This document shows, piece after piece, positions 27,535-37,411 of a stretch of 64,000 nt of DNA. The notes beneath the pieces are model-generated. The model was not told the DNA's origin, did not search any database, and saw nothing but the letters and a program-made list of their open reading frames with translations. This stretch comes from Phormidium tenue FACHB-886 (lineage in GTDB: Bacteria; Cyanobacteriota; Cyanobacteriia; Elainellales; Elainellaceae), in the NCBI RefSeq assembly GCF_014764505.1, contig NZ_JACXWX010000001.1, positions 744,001 through 808,000 of the forward strand, read 5' to 3'. Each line of letters begins with the position of its first letter. The stretch's first letter is position 1. Position numbers and translations under genes: made by a program.

Positions 27535-27945
27535 ATGGCATCCACAGATCAACTCAAACAATATCTTGCCTATTGGTTTCAGCTAGGGAAGCCAGTTGTG
27601 ACTAGCAACGGCACAAAAGTGTTGCCGCAGCCGGTCCTGCAAGGCGATCGCTACAGCTTTGCATTTGAGCAGTGCTGGCAGCAGCTTTTGAATTCTAATC
27701 TCAACCAGGCTCATCTAGAAGGAACTGAACAAAGCCTTGGCGAACTGCTTACTCCAACTTGGGAGCTGTCCCCTTGCGCTCGTTGCAGCATGCCTGTGCC
27801 GATTCAGTCAGCGGGTGTGCCGTCGTTGAGTTGCCCCTGTGCCGATCTGCCCTTGTGGCCCAACACCGAATTGCCACAGCCTCGATCGCCCGTTGATAGC
27901 CACGCTCGGCTGGACCAAATTCGCAAGCGTCTACAGAGTCACTAA
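27535..27945 (+). CDS. Hypothetical protein with Cys-rich putative metal site
   Basis: A 136 aa cytosolic protein. Residues 1-75 are globular (LKQYLAYWFQLGKPVV, QGDRYSFAFEQCWQQLL). Residues 80-105 hold CARC and CPC motifs about 20 residues apart, suggesting a zinc-knuckle-like site. I know of no assigned function; similar small proteins occur in cyanobacteria. It starts with ATG and stands alone upstream of the convergent ftsE gene. Confidence 0.7.
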   Translation: MASTDQLKQYLAYWFQLGKPVVTSNGTKVLPQPVLQGDRYSFAFEQCWQQLLNSNLNQAHLEGTEQSLGELLTPTWELSPCARCSMPVPIQSAGVPSLSCPCADLPLWPNTELPQPRSPVDSHARLDQIRKRLQSH

Positions 27946-28052
27946 GGCAATTTCTGGAAAAATAACTCCTAGAAATTCTTGATTTATCACAGGAGCAAGC
28001 CGTCATTCACTCTAAACTTAAGTACTTGAGTGAGCTTAAGCACCAAGGAACG

Positions 28053-28817
28053 TTAGGAGACAGGACACAACCGTCCATTTCGCACCTGCACAACCGAATG
28101 ATTGGATAGCCGGACTAGCTGTTCATCATGTGTTGTGACAATGACGGTAATGCCGAGCGAATTCAGCTTTCTAAGGATTTTTATGACCTGCCAGGAGTTG
28201 TCGGGGTCAAGGTTGCCGGTTGGCTCATCTGCTAGCAGAATTGGCGGCGTATTGACGACGGCACGGGCAATGCTGACGCGCTGCTGCTCGCCGCCCGAAA
28301 GCTCATCTGGAAAACAGTTGGCTTTGTGCTGCAGCCCAACCATTTTCAGGGCAGGCATTAGGCGACGGTGAATCTCTTTCCGGGTAAAGCCTTGTGCCCA
28401 CAGGACAAAAGCCACATTTTCGGAAACCGTACGGCGGGGAATTAGCTTATAGTCCTGAAAAACAATCCCAATTTGGCGGCGCAGTTTCGCTAGCTGGCTG
28501 CCCCGTAGCTGCGACACGTTGACTCCGTTGACAATAATTTCGCCGCGCGTGGCAACCTCTTCGCCATATAGCAGCTTCAAAAGCGTTGACTTGCCAGAGC
28601 CAGACGGGCCTGTGATGAATAAAAAATCACCCTGCCTGATCTTCAGATTGACCTCTGACAGTGCGCAGCAGCCATTGTCATAGAGTTTTGTAACCTGCTT
28701 CAGCTGGATGATGGCATTGGTTTGTTGTGCTGGAACAGCTTGGGGTGGAGCTGTCTGTGAAGCAGCAAACGGCTGACGCTGAGGCGTATCGTGAGGCTCG
28801 ACAATGCGATGAGACAT
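28053..28817 (-). CDS. ftsE: FtsE-type ABC transporter ATPase
   Basis: A 254 aa ATPase of the FtsE/LolD group. FtsE with FtsX regulates cell-wall hydrolases at the division site. The motifs are complete: Walker [11 protein letters not shown]-loop in [12 protein letters not shown], signature LSGGEQQRV and Walker [13 protein letters not shown]. The sequence [19 protein letters not shown] is typical of FtsE. An N-terminal tail of about 35 residues is Gln/Pro-rich. No ftsX gene is next to it, as in several cyanobacteria. I start at ATG 28817; an in-frame start at 28859 adds 14 residues. Confidence 0.88.
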   Translation of the reverse strand: MSHRIVEPHDTPQRQPFAASQTAPPQAVPAQQTNAIIQLKQVTKLYDNGCCALSEVNLKIRQGDFLFITGPSGSGKSTLLKLLYGEEVATRGEIIVNGVNVSQLRGSQLAKLRRQIGIVFQDYKLIPRRTVSENVAFVLWAQGFTRKEIHRRLMPALKMVGLQHKANCFPDELSGGEQQRVSIARAVVNTPPILLADEPTGNLDPDNSWQVIKILRKLNSLGITVIVTTHDEQLVRLSNHSVVQVRNGRLCPVS

Positions 28818-28969
28818 AGAGACGGCGGGACAGGCAGATCTGCCTCCCGATAATAGCAATGGTTTGGCGATCGAGTCGAAGATTTCAAGTTTCTTCGTTT
28901 AAGCAATAGTTTGCCGCGGGCTCGGCGGATGTTCAGGTATTTTCGCAATCTTAATTTTCTGGTTTTCAG

Positions 28970-30163
28970 TCAGGATCGCCGCACCTGCTCATAAATCTTC
29001 AGCATGCTCTGTGCGATCGCCTCCCAGCTGTAATGGGCGTTAGCATAAACTTTGGCATTTGCGCCCCGTCGCAGCCGTTCTGCCCGATTTTGTAGCGCTA
29101 GCCGCAGCTGTAGAACAAGGCTCTCAACAGAGCAGGACGTTACCCAACCCGATTGGGAATCAGCGATCGCATCACAGATTTGCACGCGATCGGAAATTAC
29201 CACCGGAACGCCCATGCTCATGGCTTCTGCCACGGCAATCCCAAAATTTTCATAGTAAGACGGCAGCACAAACAGATCGGCAGCCTGCAGCAGCGCTACT
29301 TTCTCTTGCCCCTGCACAAATCCAATGCATGCTGTCTGTCGAGCGATCGGTGAAGCTTGAATCTGCTGACGGATCTGCTCTTCATAGGCAGGATCTTGAG
29401 GATTTGCACCAGCTAACACAAAGCGGAATGCTACGCCTTCAGCTTGTAGCATTTCGAGTGCGGGCAGCAGCAGATCAAGTCCTTTTTTGGGATCAATCCG
29501 CGATAGGAACAGCAGTAAAGGGCAACTGTCGTCAGCTTGCCATTGAGTTTGCCATTGCATATCTGCTGTCTCTGGATCTACGGTTGGCAAGTCTACGCCC
29601 AAAGGCAATACCACATCCCGCGTGACAACGCCAAACCGTTCTGAGAGTTTAGCTTCTTGATCGCTAGTAAAGTGAACCGCTGCGGCTCCTGCCAAGTTTG
29701 TCCGCTCCAAAAGCGCAGCATAAAGGCGCTTGAACTGCCGCTTCTTTTGAAGATCCGCCGGATCGAGTGTGCCCAATGGACGCAGTAGATAAGGAAGCCG
29801 TTGGTAACGGGCGATCGCTGCTGCCACTGAGCTAACCGGAGAGAACAGCGCGTGAATGTGTGCCACATCATAGTCAGCAGCGGCTTGAGCTAGCCAGCGC
29901 AATAGCCCTGCTGAAAATTTGTAGCGGCGAAACGGTGAACAGTAGAAATAGCGAATCTGGTAGCCGTCTTGGTAGACGGGAGTAGCGATCGGCACGCCTA
30001 AAGGCGTCTGCCCTGTGTCACCGTTTGCATCGGTTGTCAAAATTGTGACTTCTGCCCCTTGCGCTGCCAACCCCTTGGACAGACCCAGCACCATTTGACT
30101 CGGTCCTCCATAAATCAGCGAGATAGATGGGACAATCTGTAGAATTCGCAGCGATCGAGTCAT
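28970..30163 (-). CDS. GT4 family glycosyltransferase
   Basis: A 397 aa GT-B retaining glycosyltransferase. The N-terminal domain begins LRILQIVPSISLIYGGPSQMVLGLSKGLAAQG and contains HIHALFSPVSS. The C-terminal nucleotide-sugar domain has FLSRIDPKKGLDLLLPAL and the E-X7-E type motif in ENFGIAVAEAMSMGVPVV. It should add a hexose to a lipid-linked exopolysaccharide unit on the cytosolic face of the membrane. It belongs to the minus-strand polysaccharide cluster extending to 34895, interrupted by one plus-strand gene. Confidence 0.93.
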   Translation of the reverse strand: MTRSLRILQIVPSISLIYGGPSQMVLGLSKGLAAQGAEVTILTTDANGDTGQTPLGVPIATPVYQDGYQIRYFYCSPFRRYKFSAGLLRWLAQAAADYDVAHIHALFSPVSSVAAAIARYQRLPYLLRPLGTLDPADLQKKRQFKRLYAALLERTNLAGAAAVHFTSDQEAKLSERFGVVTRDVVLPLGVDLPTVDPETADMQWQTQWQADDSCPLLLFLSRIDPKKGLDLLLPALEMLQAEGVAFRFVLAGANPQDPAYEEQIRQQIQASPIARQTACIGFVQGQEKVALLQAADLFVLPSYYENFGIAVAEAMSMGVPVVISDRVQICDAIADSQSGWVTSCSVESLVLQLRLALQNRAERLRRGANAKVYANAHYSWEAIAQSMLKIYEQVRRS

Positions 30164-30336
30164 GGCAAGTGAAGAAAGAGTTGAGGGGAGTGATAGAACT
30201 GGTTCTAAAGAGGTAACTCATTAGAGATAAATATACGGAAGCACCTGCAGCAATTTGGTTCTAAAGGGCGATAAGGTTCTTGTTAATGGAATGTAAAGTG
30301 TTCCTAATTACAATGCCCTGAACTAAGAGACGTCTT

Positions 30337-30696
30337 ATGCTTCTTAAGCGAATGAACGAATTTGACCCAAACTATCAAGCAGAGCTTGAACAATATGATG
30401 CTTACGGCTTTGTTGTACTCTCAGACTTAATTTCAGGGGTTATGTCAGAGGCAGCTGAAGAAAGAATCGGAATGGTTCGTGATGTATTAGTGAATGAAAA
30501 AGGACAGCTTCAGTATTTGGTAGTTGATTTAGGTTTACCTACGGTTTGTAGACAAGTTTTGCTCTCTGGCGATCGTATCCGGATAGACAAAGATAAAAAT
30601 AGAGTCTATGCAGTAGGAATTTCCAGGAAGCAAGCAGAAGATTTGCCAGAGTACAGCGCAGAAGCAATGCGGAATCAAGCCCGAGCACGATATTAA
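30337..30696 (+). CDS. PRC-barrel domain protein
   Basis: A 119 aa protein. Residues about 24-95 fit a PRC barrel (LSDLISGVMSEAAEERIGMVRDVLVNEKGQLQYLVVDLG), a fold found in photosynthetic reaction-centre H subunits and RimM, and in stress-related proteins of cyanobacteria. No partner is evident. It is inserted on the plus strand between two minus-strand glycosyltransferase genes. The start may be ATG 30337 or ATG 30352 (MNEFDPNYQAEL). Confidence 0.82.
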   Translation: MLLKRMNEFDPNYQAELEQYDAYGFVVLSDLISGVMSEAAEERIGMVRDVLVNEKGQLQYLVVDLGLPTVCRQVLLSGDRIRIDKDKNRVYAVGISRKQAEDLPEYSAEAMRNQARARY

Positions 30697-30723
30697 GAAG
30701 AACATTGACAACGCTTCTTGCGC

Positions 30724-31965
30724 TCAAGCCTGTGGCGATCTAGCTAAAATCTGCTTGTAGAACTTAAGCTGCTGCTGAGCAAGGGCATGGTTGGTATACT
30801 GCGACATAGCGCGGCTGTAGCCCTGCTTGGATCGATCGATTGCCGTTTGAGGCTGCATTAGCTCCTGCAAACAGCTTTGCAGTGCCTCAACGTTGCCTTC
30901 CGGAAACACCAGTCCGGCATCTCCAACCACATAGGGAATTTCACCCGAATCAGAACCAATCACGGGAACCTGACATGCCATTGCCTCGATCAAGACATGC
31001 CCAAACTGCTCCTTCCAGCCTCTAGAGGTGAGGGTGCTGAAATTCAGGCTAGTTTCAGACGGCAACACCAGCGTACTCATCAGGTTGATATAGCGCGGTA
31101 CATCTGCATGCGCAACGCTTTCTACCCAGACCAGACGATCGGCTATTCCAGCCGTTGCCGCTTTTTCCATCAGCGTTTGTTTCAGCTCACCGCGTCCTAG
31201 CAGCAGCCATTTCCAAGAGCGATGTGTCTCTAGCTTTGTCAGAGCATCACACAGCGTTAGCAGCCCTTTTTCGGGAACAAACCGCCCCACGAAGCCAACC
31301 ACAAAATCTTCAGGCTGGATGCCCAATTGCGCTGCTAGCTCTGGCTGTGGCTGTGGACGAAACAGCACCTCATCAACCCCCAACTGCGGCATCACCTGTA
31401 TGGCATTGTGGTAGCCCCGCTGCTGCAAAACAGCCGCTCCATCCTGATTGCCTACAATTGCCCCATGCGTGTGGCGTAGATTGTATGCTTCTAGCATGGA
31501 GATGGGGAATTTCAGCTCATAGGGCAGGTTCCACCAGGTAAAGAATATATTTTTTGCATTCAACCCCAGTAGTCGATTCAGGGTAATTAGTTCTGCATAA
31601 GCGATCGACTTCGAGCCCTGCTCTACCTGAATGATGTGCGGACGAAACTCGCGCAGAAGCTGAATAATATCTGCACCAAAGCAGAGTAAGCCTTGGTTGT
31701 TTTGGCTGAAATTAGACACAGGCACGACGCGAAACGAGCCATCCTGCCAAAAGCGGGTTTCTACCCTGCAGCTCTGCACACCGCCCGGATACCACCGCTT
31801 CGGAACCACAACTGTTACTTCAATGTTTGGTTCTAGCGCTGCGAGTGCCCGTAGCTTCTCGCAATTCAAATCCACGATGTAGGTATGGCTTACCACCAAA
31901 ATCCTGAGTGGCTCTGCTTGCGCTGATAGTTCAGCCGATGTATCAACAGCATAAGTCATAAGCAA
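30724..31965 (-). CDS. GT4 family glycosyltransferase
   Basis: A 413 aa GT-B glycosyltransferase. The N-terminal half has LRILVVSHTYIVDLNCEKLRAL and HIIQVEQGSKSIAYAE. The C-terminal half has VGFVGRFVPEKGLLTLCDAL, WLLLGRGELK and FGHVLIEAMACQVPVIGSDSGEIPYVVGDAGLV with the conserved Glu residues. It resembles enzymes of exopolysaccharide assembly. It is the second gene, after the GT2 gene at 32034-33008, in the minus-strand run of sugar-transfer genes. Confidence 0.93.
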   Translation of the reverse strand: MLMTYAVDTSAELSAQAEPLRILVVSHTYIVDLNCEKLRALAALEPNIEVTVVVPKRWYPGGVQSCRVETRFWQDGSFRVVPVSNFSQNNQGLLCFGADIIQLLREFRPHIIQVEQGSKSIAYAELITLNRLLGLNAKNIFFTWWNLPYELKFPISMLEAYNLRHTHGAIVGNQDGAAVLQQRGYHNAIQVMPQLGVDEVLFRPQPQPELAAQLGIQPEDFVVGFVGRFVPEKGLLTLCDALTKLETHRSWKWLLLGRGELKQTLMEKAATAGIADRLVWVESVAHADVPRYINLMSTLVLPSETSLNFSTLTSRGWKEQFGHVLIEAMACQVPVIGSDSGEIPYVVGDAGLVFPEGNVEALQSCLQELMQPQTAIDRSKQGYSRAMSQYTNHALAQQQLKFYKQILARSPQA

Positions 31966-32033
31966 AGAATAAAAATTAAATCAACCTGTGTAAAGCGCAA
32001 ATACAAACCTGAAACTCAGAAAACATTCAAGAT

Positions 32034-33008
32034 TTAGCACTTAATGTCACAATCACTCTCACTGTAGATCTGCCCATTGCTCCAAGTTGATTGAACTAAT
32101 GTCGCGATCGCGCTGAACAGTCCTGCAAAATAAAACACGCCTCGACTGATAATCTTGATCGGCGAACCGCTCTTATAGCAAGGCGGATGTCCCAATACGT
32201 GACAATCAAATAGCTTTAGTGCTAGCCGGAAGATTTGAATCGGGGTGAGGTTTTTCAGCGCCATCCAGAAGTGATTGTGGTAGAAGGTGATCTGGTACTG
32301 GAGCGATCGCGTACTAATATCATGACAGCCGCCCGTTTCTTCACCCAAATGAACTAAATGAGCGTTAGGGTCGTACCAAATCTTTAGTCCAGTTGAACGA
32401 ATTCGCAAACAAAAATCAGATTCTTCCCGGACTGCACTACCTCGAAACCGTTCATCAAACCAGATTCCGTAAGTTTGAAATAGCGATCGTCTAAACGACA
32501 TATTGCAGCCTCGGGCTGTGATTACCTGCTGCGGTTGAGTTGTATGTACTAAATCAATGTGATACCAGGCAATTCCCGGATTCATCGCTGCGGGCGGTAG
32601 GTATTCAATTTGTCGTTCTGGTGTATCGGCTAGCTTCATACGATCAAATACCCGACCTGCCACTGCGCCCACTTCTGGGCGGCTCAGATAATTCTGTCCA
32701 TGTGCTGCCAAAAAACCCTCTGGTAGCTGCACATCATCATCTAAAAACAGCACAACTTCTCCTTTAGAACGTCGCACTCCATAGTTTCGCGCTGCTGGCA
32801 AATTCGCCCACTTCACGCGAAACCACCGAATTTTCTGCTGCGCTGCCAATGCCTCTAAATAAGTTTCGATCTGCGGTGTATGCTGGGGTGTTTGATCGAT
32901 TACCAGCACTTCATAATCACAATACTCTTGCTGTAATACGCTAATGATCGTCTCGCGCAGCACATCTTCACGACCGAAAGTAGGAATGATGATAGAGATT
33001 AGTGGCAT
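32034..33008 (-). CDS. GT2 family glycosyltransferase
   Basis: A 324 aa GT-A inverting glycosyltransferase. It opens with PLISIIIPTFGREDVLRETI and has NYGVRRSKGEVVLFLDDDVQLPEG with the DXD-type metal site, and a later GCNMSFRRSLFQTYGIWFDERFRG-EESDFCLR block with acceptor-site acids. The C-terminal 70 residues contain a weak hydrophobic stretch near 295-310. It lies 111 bases downstream of the polymerase-like gene and is likely in the same operon. Confidence 0.92.
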   Translation of the reverse strand: MPLISIIIPTFGREDVLRETIISVLQQEYCDYEVLVIDQTPQHTPQIETYLEALAAQQKIRWFRVKWANLPAARNYGVRRSKGEVVLFLDDDVQLPEGFLAAHGQNYLSRPEVGAVAGRVFDRMKLADTPERQIEYLPPAAMNPGIAWYHIDLVHTTQPQQVITARGCNMSFRRSLFQTYGIWFDERFRGSAVREESDFCLRIRSTGLKIWYDPNAHLVHLGEETGGCHDISTRSLQYQITFYHNHFWMALKNLTPIQIFRLALKLFDCHVLGHPPCYKSGSPIKIISRGVFYFAGLFSAIATLVQSTWSNGQIYSESDCDIKC

Positions 33009-33119
33009 GGGAAAATGGGGGATGTAGAATAGCTTGTTTCTAAGAGACAGTGGGGTGCAGTGGGGTGAAGAGGCAGGGGTTGCTTAGCTTTTAACCACGG
33101 GCTTACTATTTATCCTTCC

Positions 33120-34895
33120 CTAGCCAAACCCCGGTTGTTTTATTCGATCGCGTCTTCCTCGCTTTTTTGTCTGAGGTTGTTCCTCTTCCATGCCTTCTGC
33201 CTGTGCTGCCTCTAGCTGTGCCAGTCGATCGATTTCTGGCAGCTTTAGCACTACACCCGCAAAGAACCAGAAATAGACGGCAACTGGGTCTACGTCCAGT
33301 GGGTAGTAGTAGGTGTTGTAGCTCATGAAACAGAGGAACCAGGCAAATGTTGAGGCATAGCTGCGGAGGCTGCGATCGCGCATTCCACGTCGGGCGCGAA
33401 AGCTGACTATTGTTAGCGTTGTAACGAGGGCAAGAAAGCCGAGCGTCCCGAAGATGCCGATCTCGTACAGCATTTTGGGATAGTAGGTTTCTACAAGCTG
33501 AGTTTCGCCCAAGGCGCGAGCTGAGTTGGTGGCGCGCCCTAAGCCATGCCCCAACAGCACATTATCTTTTAGCGCCCACTGAAACTGCCCCAAAATAAAA
33601 GCGTAGGGGGGGGCAGCGTTCCAACGGCTAATGAAGCTATCAAGGCGTTCTTGGAGGGTGGCAGGGTTTTGTACAGCTACACTACCCAGAACAACGCCGA
33701 GGGCAATCGCGATCGGCAAAAATCGCTTTAGATTGGCGATCTGTCCGGTGAGGATGAGCAATAGGGCAATCACGGTGGGCACTAACGCCAGTGCAATTCG
33801 CTGCCCTGAAACGACTGCTAAAACGAATATACAACCCAACGCGATTAAGCCAAGGATGCGCCAGAGTGGTTTCGGTTCGTTGAACGCCGAAGGAAACGCT
33901 AGAAAACTGCTAGAGATCAAAAACCAACCCCATTGCCATGGTGCAACGAATGTACCAGGCAGTCGAATTACGCCCTCCTGGGGGCTGTAAAGCAGTGCCC
34001 CACCCACAAAGCAGCGGGCTTCCAGCGAAGCTTTGAATAGATCGCTGCCTGACTCAAACCGGGTTCCGGTACATTTGCCCGTCAGCAGCAGCAAATACTG
34101 CACCATTGCCAAGCTGCAGCAGACGATGATCAACACAGTCGTTAACCGCATCAGAAAATAGAAATCTTTTTTGTTTTGGAGCAGATAGTAGGCACAGGGG
34201 ATTAGTGGCAGGTAGCCGAGCGTTACCTTTAAGCCCAGAATTCCCATGAGGATCGGCTTTTCGCCCGCTTCGCCAAACAATTGCTGAGAGCCGTTGACGA
34301 ATAAAATCGTCATGGCGCAGAAAAACAGCAGAATATAGAGCGGTGCTGCAATTTGTTTGGGAATCAGGAAGGGCTGCTTTTTTCGTTTGCAGTACTGAAA
34401 CACTCCCCATAACGCAGGCAGGTACAGTCCGTCTTTGGCTAACTGCAGCAGAGGGCTGTTGCCAATCGCGTAGGTAATCGTGCCGCCAAACGGAACATAG
34501 ATAAAAAAGCCCCACAGGGCGAAGCGCGGATATTTGCAGGCTAGCGCTAGCCCTAAAGTCGCTACTACACCGCCGATCGCTGCCTTAATACCGCCGACGA
34601 TCGCCAACAACATGCCAACAAAAATCCCAACCCCAAGCGCCGCGCTCGCAAAGCTAAATAGCTCCTTGCGGCTGCGGTTGCGCTTCCGCTTTTCTGCCTT
34701 TTGCTCTTTCAGGCTCAAGATTGGCTGATTGTCTTGAAGCTTAGCTTTGGGCTTGCGCTTGCCTTGAGTTGGCTTGCGTTTCGCTTTAGTTAACTTAGCT
34801 TTGTTCGATTTAACTTTGTTTGATTTTCTCTGGAGTGGCGGATCTTGTGTTGTTTGCGTTGGGTGACTCGGTTGTTGGCTCGTTTTCAGCACCAT
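33120..34895 (-). CDS. O-antigen ligase/polymerase-like membrane protein
   Basis: A 591 aa protein with about ten hydrophobic helices and a Wzy_C/O-antigen-ligase type loop (WALKDNVLLGHGLGRATNSAR, about 445-465), the region with the conserved catalytic-loop residues. It probably joins or polymerises lipid-linked glycan repeats at the periplasmic face of the membrane. The first 75 residues are strikingly basic (KSNKVKSNKAKLTKAKRK) and precede the first helix, and the last 35 residues are also charged. It heads the minus-strand set of glycosyltransferases. Confidence 0.85.
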   Translation of the reverse strand: MVLKTSQQPSHPTQTTQDPPLQRKSNKVKSNKAKLTKAKRKPTQGKRKPKAKLQDNQPILSLKEQKAEKRKRNRSRKELFSFASAALGVGIFVGMLLAIVGGIKAAIGGVVATLGLALACKYPRFALWGFFIYVPFGGTITYAIGNSPLLQLAKDGLYLPALWGVFQYCKRKKQPFLIPKQIAAPLYILLFFCAMTILFVNGSQQLFGEAGEKPILMGILGLKVTLGYLPLIPCAYYLLQNKKDFYFLMRLTTVLIIVCCSLAMVQYLLLLTGKCTGTRFESGSDLFKASLEARCFVGGALLYSPQEGVIRLPGTFVAPWQWGWFLISSSFLAFPSAFNEPKPLWRILGLIALGCIFVLAVVSGQRIALALVPTVIALLLILTGQIANLKRFLPIAIALGVVLGSVAVQNPATLQERLDSFISRWNAAPPYAFILGQFQWALKDNVLLGHGLGRATNSARALGETQLVETYYPKMLYEIGIFGTLGFLALVTTLTIVSFRARRGMRDRSLRSYASTFAWFLCFMSYNTYYYPLDVDPVAVYFWFFAGVVLKLPEIDRLAQLEAAQAEGMEEEQPQTKKRGRRDRIKQPGFG

Positions 34896-35047
34896 CTGCT
34901 TGAGTCTTTGCCGCGATTTTACGTCTTAAGTAATTCCCTGGTTTGGAAGTTGGCTAACGTAAGGAGAATTAGGCGAAACTCGCCCAACAGGTGCGTGAGT
35001 TTTGAATATCTGAAACGCTTGAATTGAAAACTGCTGACGAGAGCAAG

Positions 35048-35824
35048 ATGGAACTTGAAGTAATTGGACTGCTTCCGGCAGGCGGACAAGCCACACGGCT
35101 GGCTCCTTTGCCCCTAAGTAAAGAACTTTTTCCGATCGGCTTCCAGCGGATTGCCGCTGCTAACCTTGATGCCAGTCTGCGCCCCAAGGTAGTGAGCCAT
35201 TATCTGCTGGAGAAGATGCGATCGGCGGGGGCAAAGAAGGCTTTCTTTGTCCTGCGTCCGGGCAAGTGGGACATTCCTGAATATTATGGCGACGGGGCAA
35301 TGCTGGAAATGCACTTGGCTTATATAACGGTGCATGTAGCGCATGGGGTGCCCTACACGCTCGATCAAGCCTACCCGTTTGTGAATCAAGCGATCGTGGC
35401 GCTGGGCTTTCCAGACATTTTGTTTCAGCCAGAAGATGCATTTCAGTCCTTGCTAGCGCGGCTGGTTCGTACCCAAGCCGACGTTGTGCTGGGCTTATTT
35501 CCGGCTGAGAACTATCGCAAAGTCGGCGTTGTAGATTTTGATGCAGCCGGACGAGTTTCCCAAATTATTGAAAAGCCTCAGGAAACGCATTTGCGCTATA
35601 TGTGGGCGATCGCCGTCTGGATGCCAAGCTTTACAGAGTTTCTGCATCGCTATCTAAAAACCTTTGTGCCCGATCGAGAATTGCCGATCGGCGATGTGAT
35701 TCAGGCGGCAATTCATGCGGGTTTGCATGTCCAGGCTGAAGCTTTTCCGACTGGCAGCTACCTGGATATTGGGACACCCGAAGATTTGGTCAAAGCTGTA
35801 AAAGCCGGTGTAGAGCATTTTTAG
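35048..35824 (+). CDS. Sugar-phosphate nucleotidyltransferase
   Basis: A 258 aa protein of the NTP_transferase family, which makes NDP-sugars from sugar 1-phosphate and NTP. The phosphate-binding loop is LPAGGQATRLAPLPLSKEL, where the usual GxGTR is GQATR. Later blocks are LGLFPAENYRKVGVVDFD and IIEKPQETHLRYMWAIAVW, with YLDIGTPEDLVKAV at the end. The sugar cannot be told; it may supply a precursor to the adjacent glycosyltransferases. I start at ATG 35048. Its stop is two bases from the convergent phzF-like stop. Confidence 0.88.
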   Translation: MELEVIGLLPAGGQATRLAPLPLSKELFPIGFQRIAAANLDASLRPKVVSHYLLEKMRSAGAKKAFFVLRPGKWDIPEYYGDGAMLEMHLAYITVHVAHGVPYTLDQAYPFVNQAIVALGFPDILFQPEDAFQSLLARLVRTQADVVLGLFPAENYRKVGVVDFDAAGRVSQIIEKPQETHLRYMWAIAVWMPSFTEFLHRYLKTFVPDRELPIGDVIQAAIHAGLHVQAEAFPTGSYLDIGTPEDLVKAVKAGVEHF

Positions 35825-35826
35825 GT

Positions 35827-36630
35827 TCAGCCTTGTGTCAAGGGAACGGTGATCTGTCCTTCCAGGTAGGTTACTGCTGCACCGGAGATAAAAACTCGAT
35901 CGCCTCGATCTTGACAAATCAGCTTGCCAACTCTAGGTGACAGCTGCAAGGCAACCAGTGCTGTCTTACCCAGCTTTTTGCTCCAGTAGGGAATCAGGGA
36001 AGTATGGGCTGAACCCGTTACAGGGTCTTCAAAGATGCTTGCCTGCGGCGTGAAGAATCGGGAAACGAAGTCTACAGTTTTGCCTGGGGCAGTCACGATG
36101 ATGCCACCCGGATCAAGGTTAATCTGGTCGAGCAAGGCGCGGTTGGGCTGCATCTGCTGAATCATGTCCTCATCCTTAAAGACAAGGACATAATCTCTGG
36201 CTTTTAAAACTTCGATCGGCTTTGTACCAATCCCATCCAGAATGATTTGGGGGGCTTCGGTTGGCTGGGGCAGACGCGATGGGAAGTCCAGCGTCAGTAA
36301 GCCTGCTTCGATTGTTACTCTCAGTTCGCCGCTGTTGGATTGAAATCGGAGCGGCAAGGTGGAGTGCTGCAAGTGGTGAATCAGCACATGTGCAGCGGCA
36401 AGCGTGGCATGACCACAGAGATCCATTTCAATTTCTGGGGTAAACCAGCGGATCCCAAAGCTTTCGCCCTGCTGTATAAAGAATGCCGTTTCAGGGACGG
36501 CGTTTTCCAGAGCGATTTGCTGCATCACCTGGGTCGGTAGCCATTCCTTTAACGGACAAACTGCCGCCGGATTGCCGCTAAATAGGCGGGCGTTGAAGGC
36601 ATTTACTTGAAAGATAGGAAGTTGAATCAT
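35827..36630 (-). CDS. PhzF family isomerase-like protein
   Basis: A 267 aa protein of the PhzF/YddE family (diaminopimelate epimerase-like fold in two halves). The N-terminal half has FQVNAFNARLFSGNPAAVCPL and the catalytic Glu in NAVPETAFF; DLCGHATLAAAHVL supplies the conserved His. FEDPVTGSAHTSLIPYW in the second half carries the Asp. The substrates of most members outside phenazine synthesis are unknown. ATG 36630 fits the family; the upstream TTG at 36645 adds five residues. Confidence 0.92.
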   Translation of the reverse strand: MIQLPIFQVNAFNARLFSGNPAAVCPLKEWLPTQVMQQIALENAVPETAFFIQQGESFGIRWFTPEIEMDLCGHATLAAAHVLIHHLQHSTLPLRFQSNSGELRVTIEAGLLTLDFPSRLPQPTEAPQIILDGIGTKPIEVLKARDYVLVFKDEDMIQQMQPNRALLDQINLDPGGIIVTAPGKTVDFVSRFFTPQASIFEDPVTGSAHTSLIPYWSKKLGKTALVALQLSPRVGKLICQDRGDRVFISGAAVTYLEGQITVPLTQG

Positions 36631-37020
36631 GGCAGCTAAAGTCAAAGAGTCTGTTTATTTGGATCCGGCTCGAACGTAAGCATTACCAGCAGCACTCGTC
36701 TACCCAGGGTGGCTGAAGCGTATACGTAGAGCGAATCTAGGTCGACCAAGTCTAGCGCTGCACTCAAAAGCCAGCCAAAAATGAGCGATACCGTCAAAGT
36801 TGTTAAGCAGGCTTCAAAAAGCTTTTTAATATCAATTTAAGATTTCTGTCATCTCCTCCATCTCGCACAATTCGCCTCTTACTTTAGAAGATGGCAGCGC
36901 TTGATTCTGCCGCCTAACTCAACTGGATTTCTCCAGTTTTGCAATTTGGCTTTGCGGGTAATGAGTAAAGTCTGGCTCCTGCAAAGCTGAACTATTCAAC
37001 TCAGCTGGAGTAAAGGTCTC
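36631..37020. other. Intergenic region, nothing recognised
   Basis: A 390-base gap between divergent genes. I see no frame, RNA gene or repeat with support. Promoters for both neighbours are expected here. Confidence 0.4.
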
Positions 37021-37314
37021 ATGAGTAATCTAATTCACCTCCTGCGCTCTCTTCTGATTACCAGCATCTTCAGTTTTCTTGCTCCCATCCTGCTAATTAG
37101 CAGTTTGTCGCTTGGTCTGGTTATTCTCAAACACATCCCCCCCATGGAAGCGATCAGCCAGGTCGGTTCTGATCAGCTCTGCAATTTCTTGCTAATCTTT
37201 GGCTCCGGTAGCTCTTTGCGTGGGCTGATCACCCTGAGTCTAGTCAGCAGCTTGGTCAGCGTTTTGTTTGACGCTTATACGTTCTACCGCTACCAGATGC
37301 TGCGAGACAGCTAG
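37021..37314 (+). CDS. Small hydrophobic protein, 97 aa
   Basis: The protein has two likely membrane helices (about 10-38 and 68-90) and a short loop with one Cys. I do not recognise a family. The ATG follows GGAGTAAAGGTCTC, with GGAG 11 bases before the start. Its length, hydrophobic pattern and separate location support a small membrane protein, but this is less secure than the neighbouring genes. Confidence 0.55.
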   Translation: MSNLIHLLRSLLITSIFSFLAPILLISSLSLGLVILKHIPPMEAISQVGSDQLCNFLLIFGSGSSLRGLITLSLVSSLVSVLFDAYTFYRYQMLRDS

Positions 37315-37411
37315 CTGAGCAAAGGCAGAGGTAGGGCAACTATTTCCCGTAAAGCTTCATCCATGCGTGCTCCACATCCACTTTAAGCAGGCAGCGTGAT
37401 TAGACTTCAAA

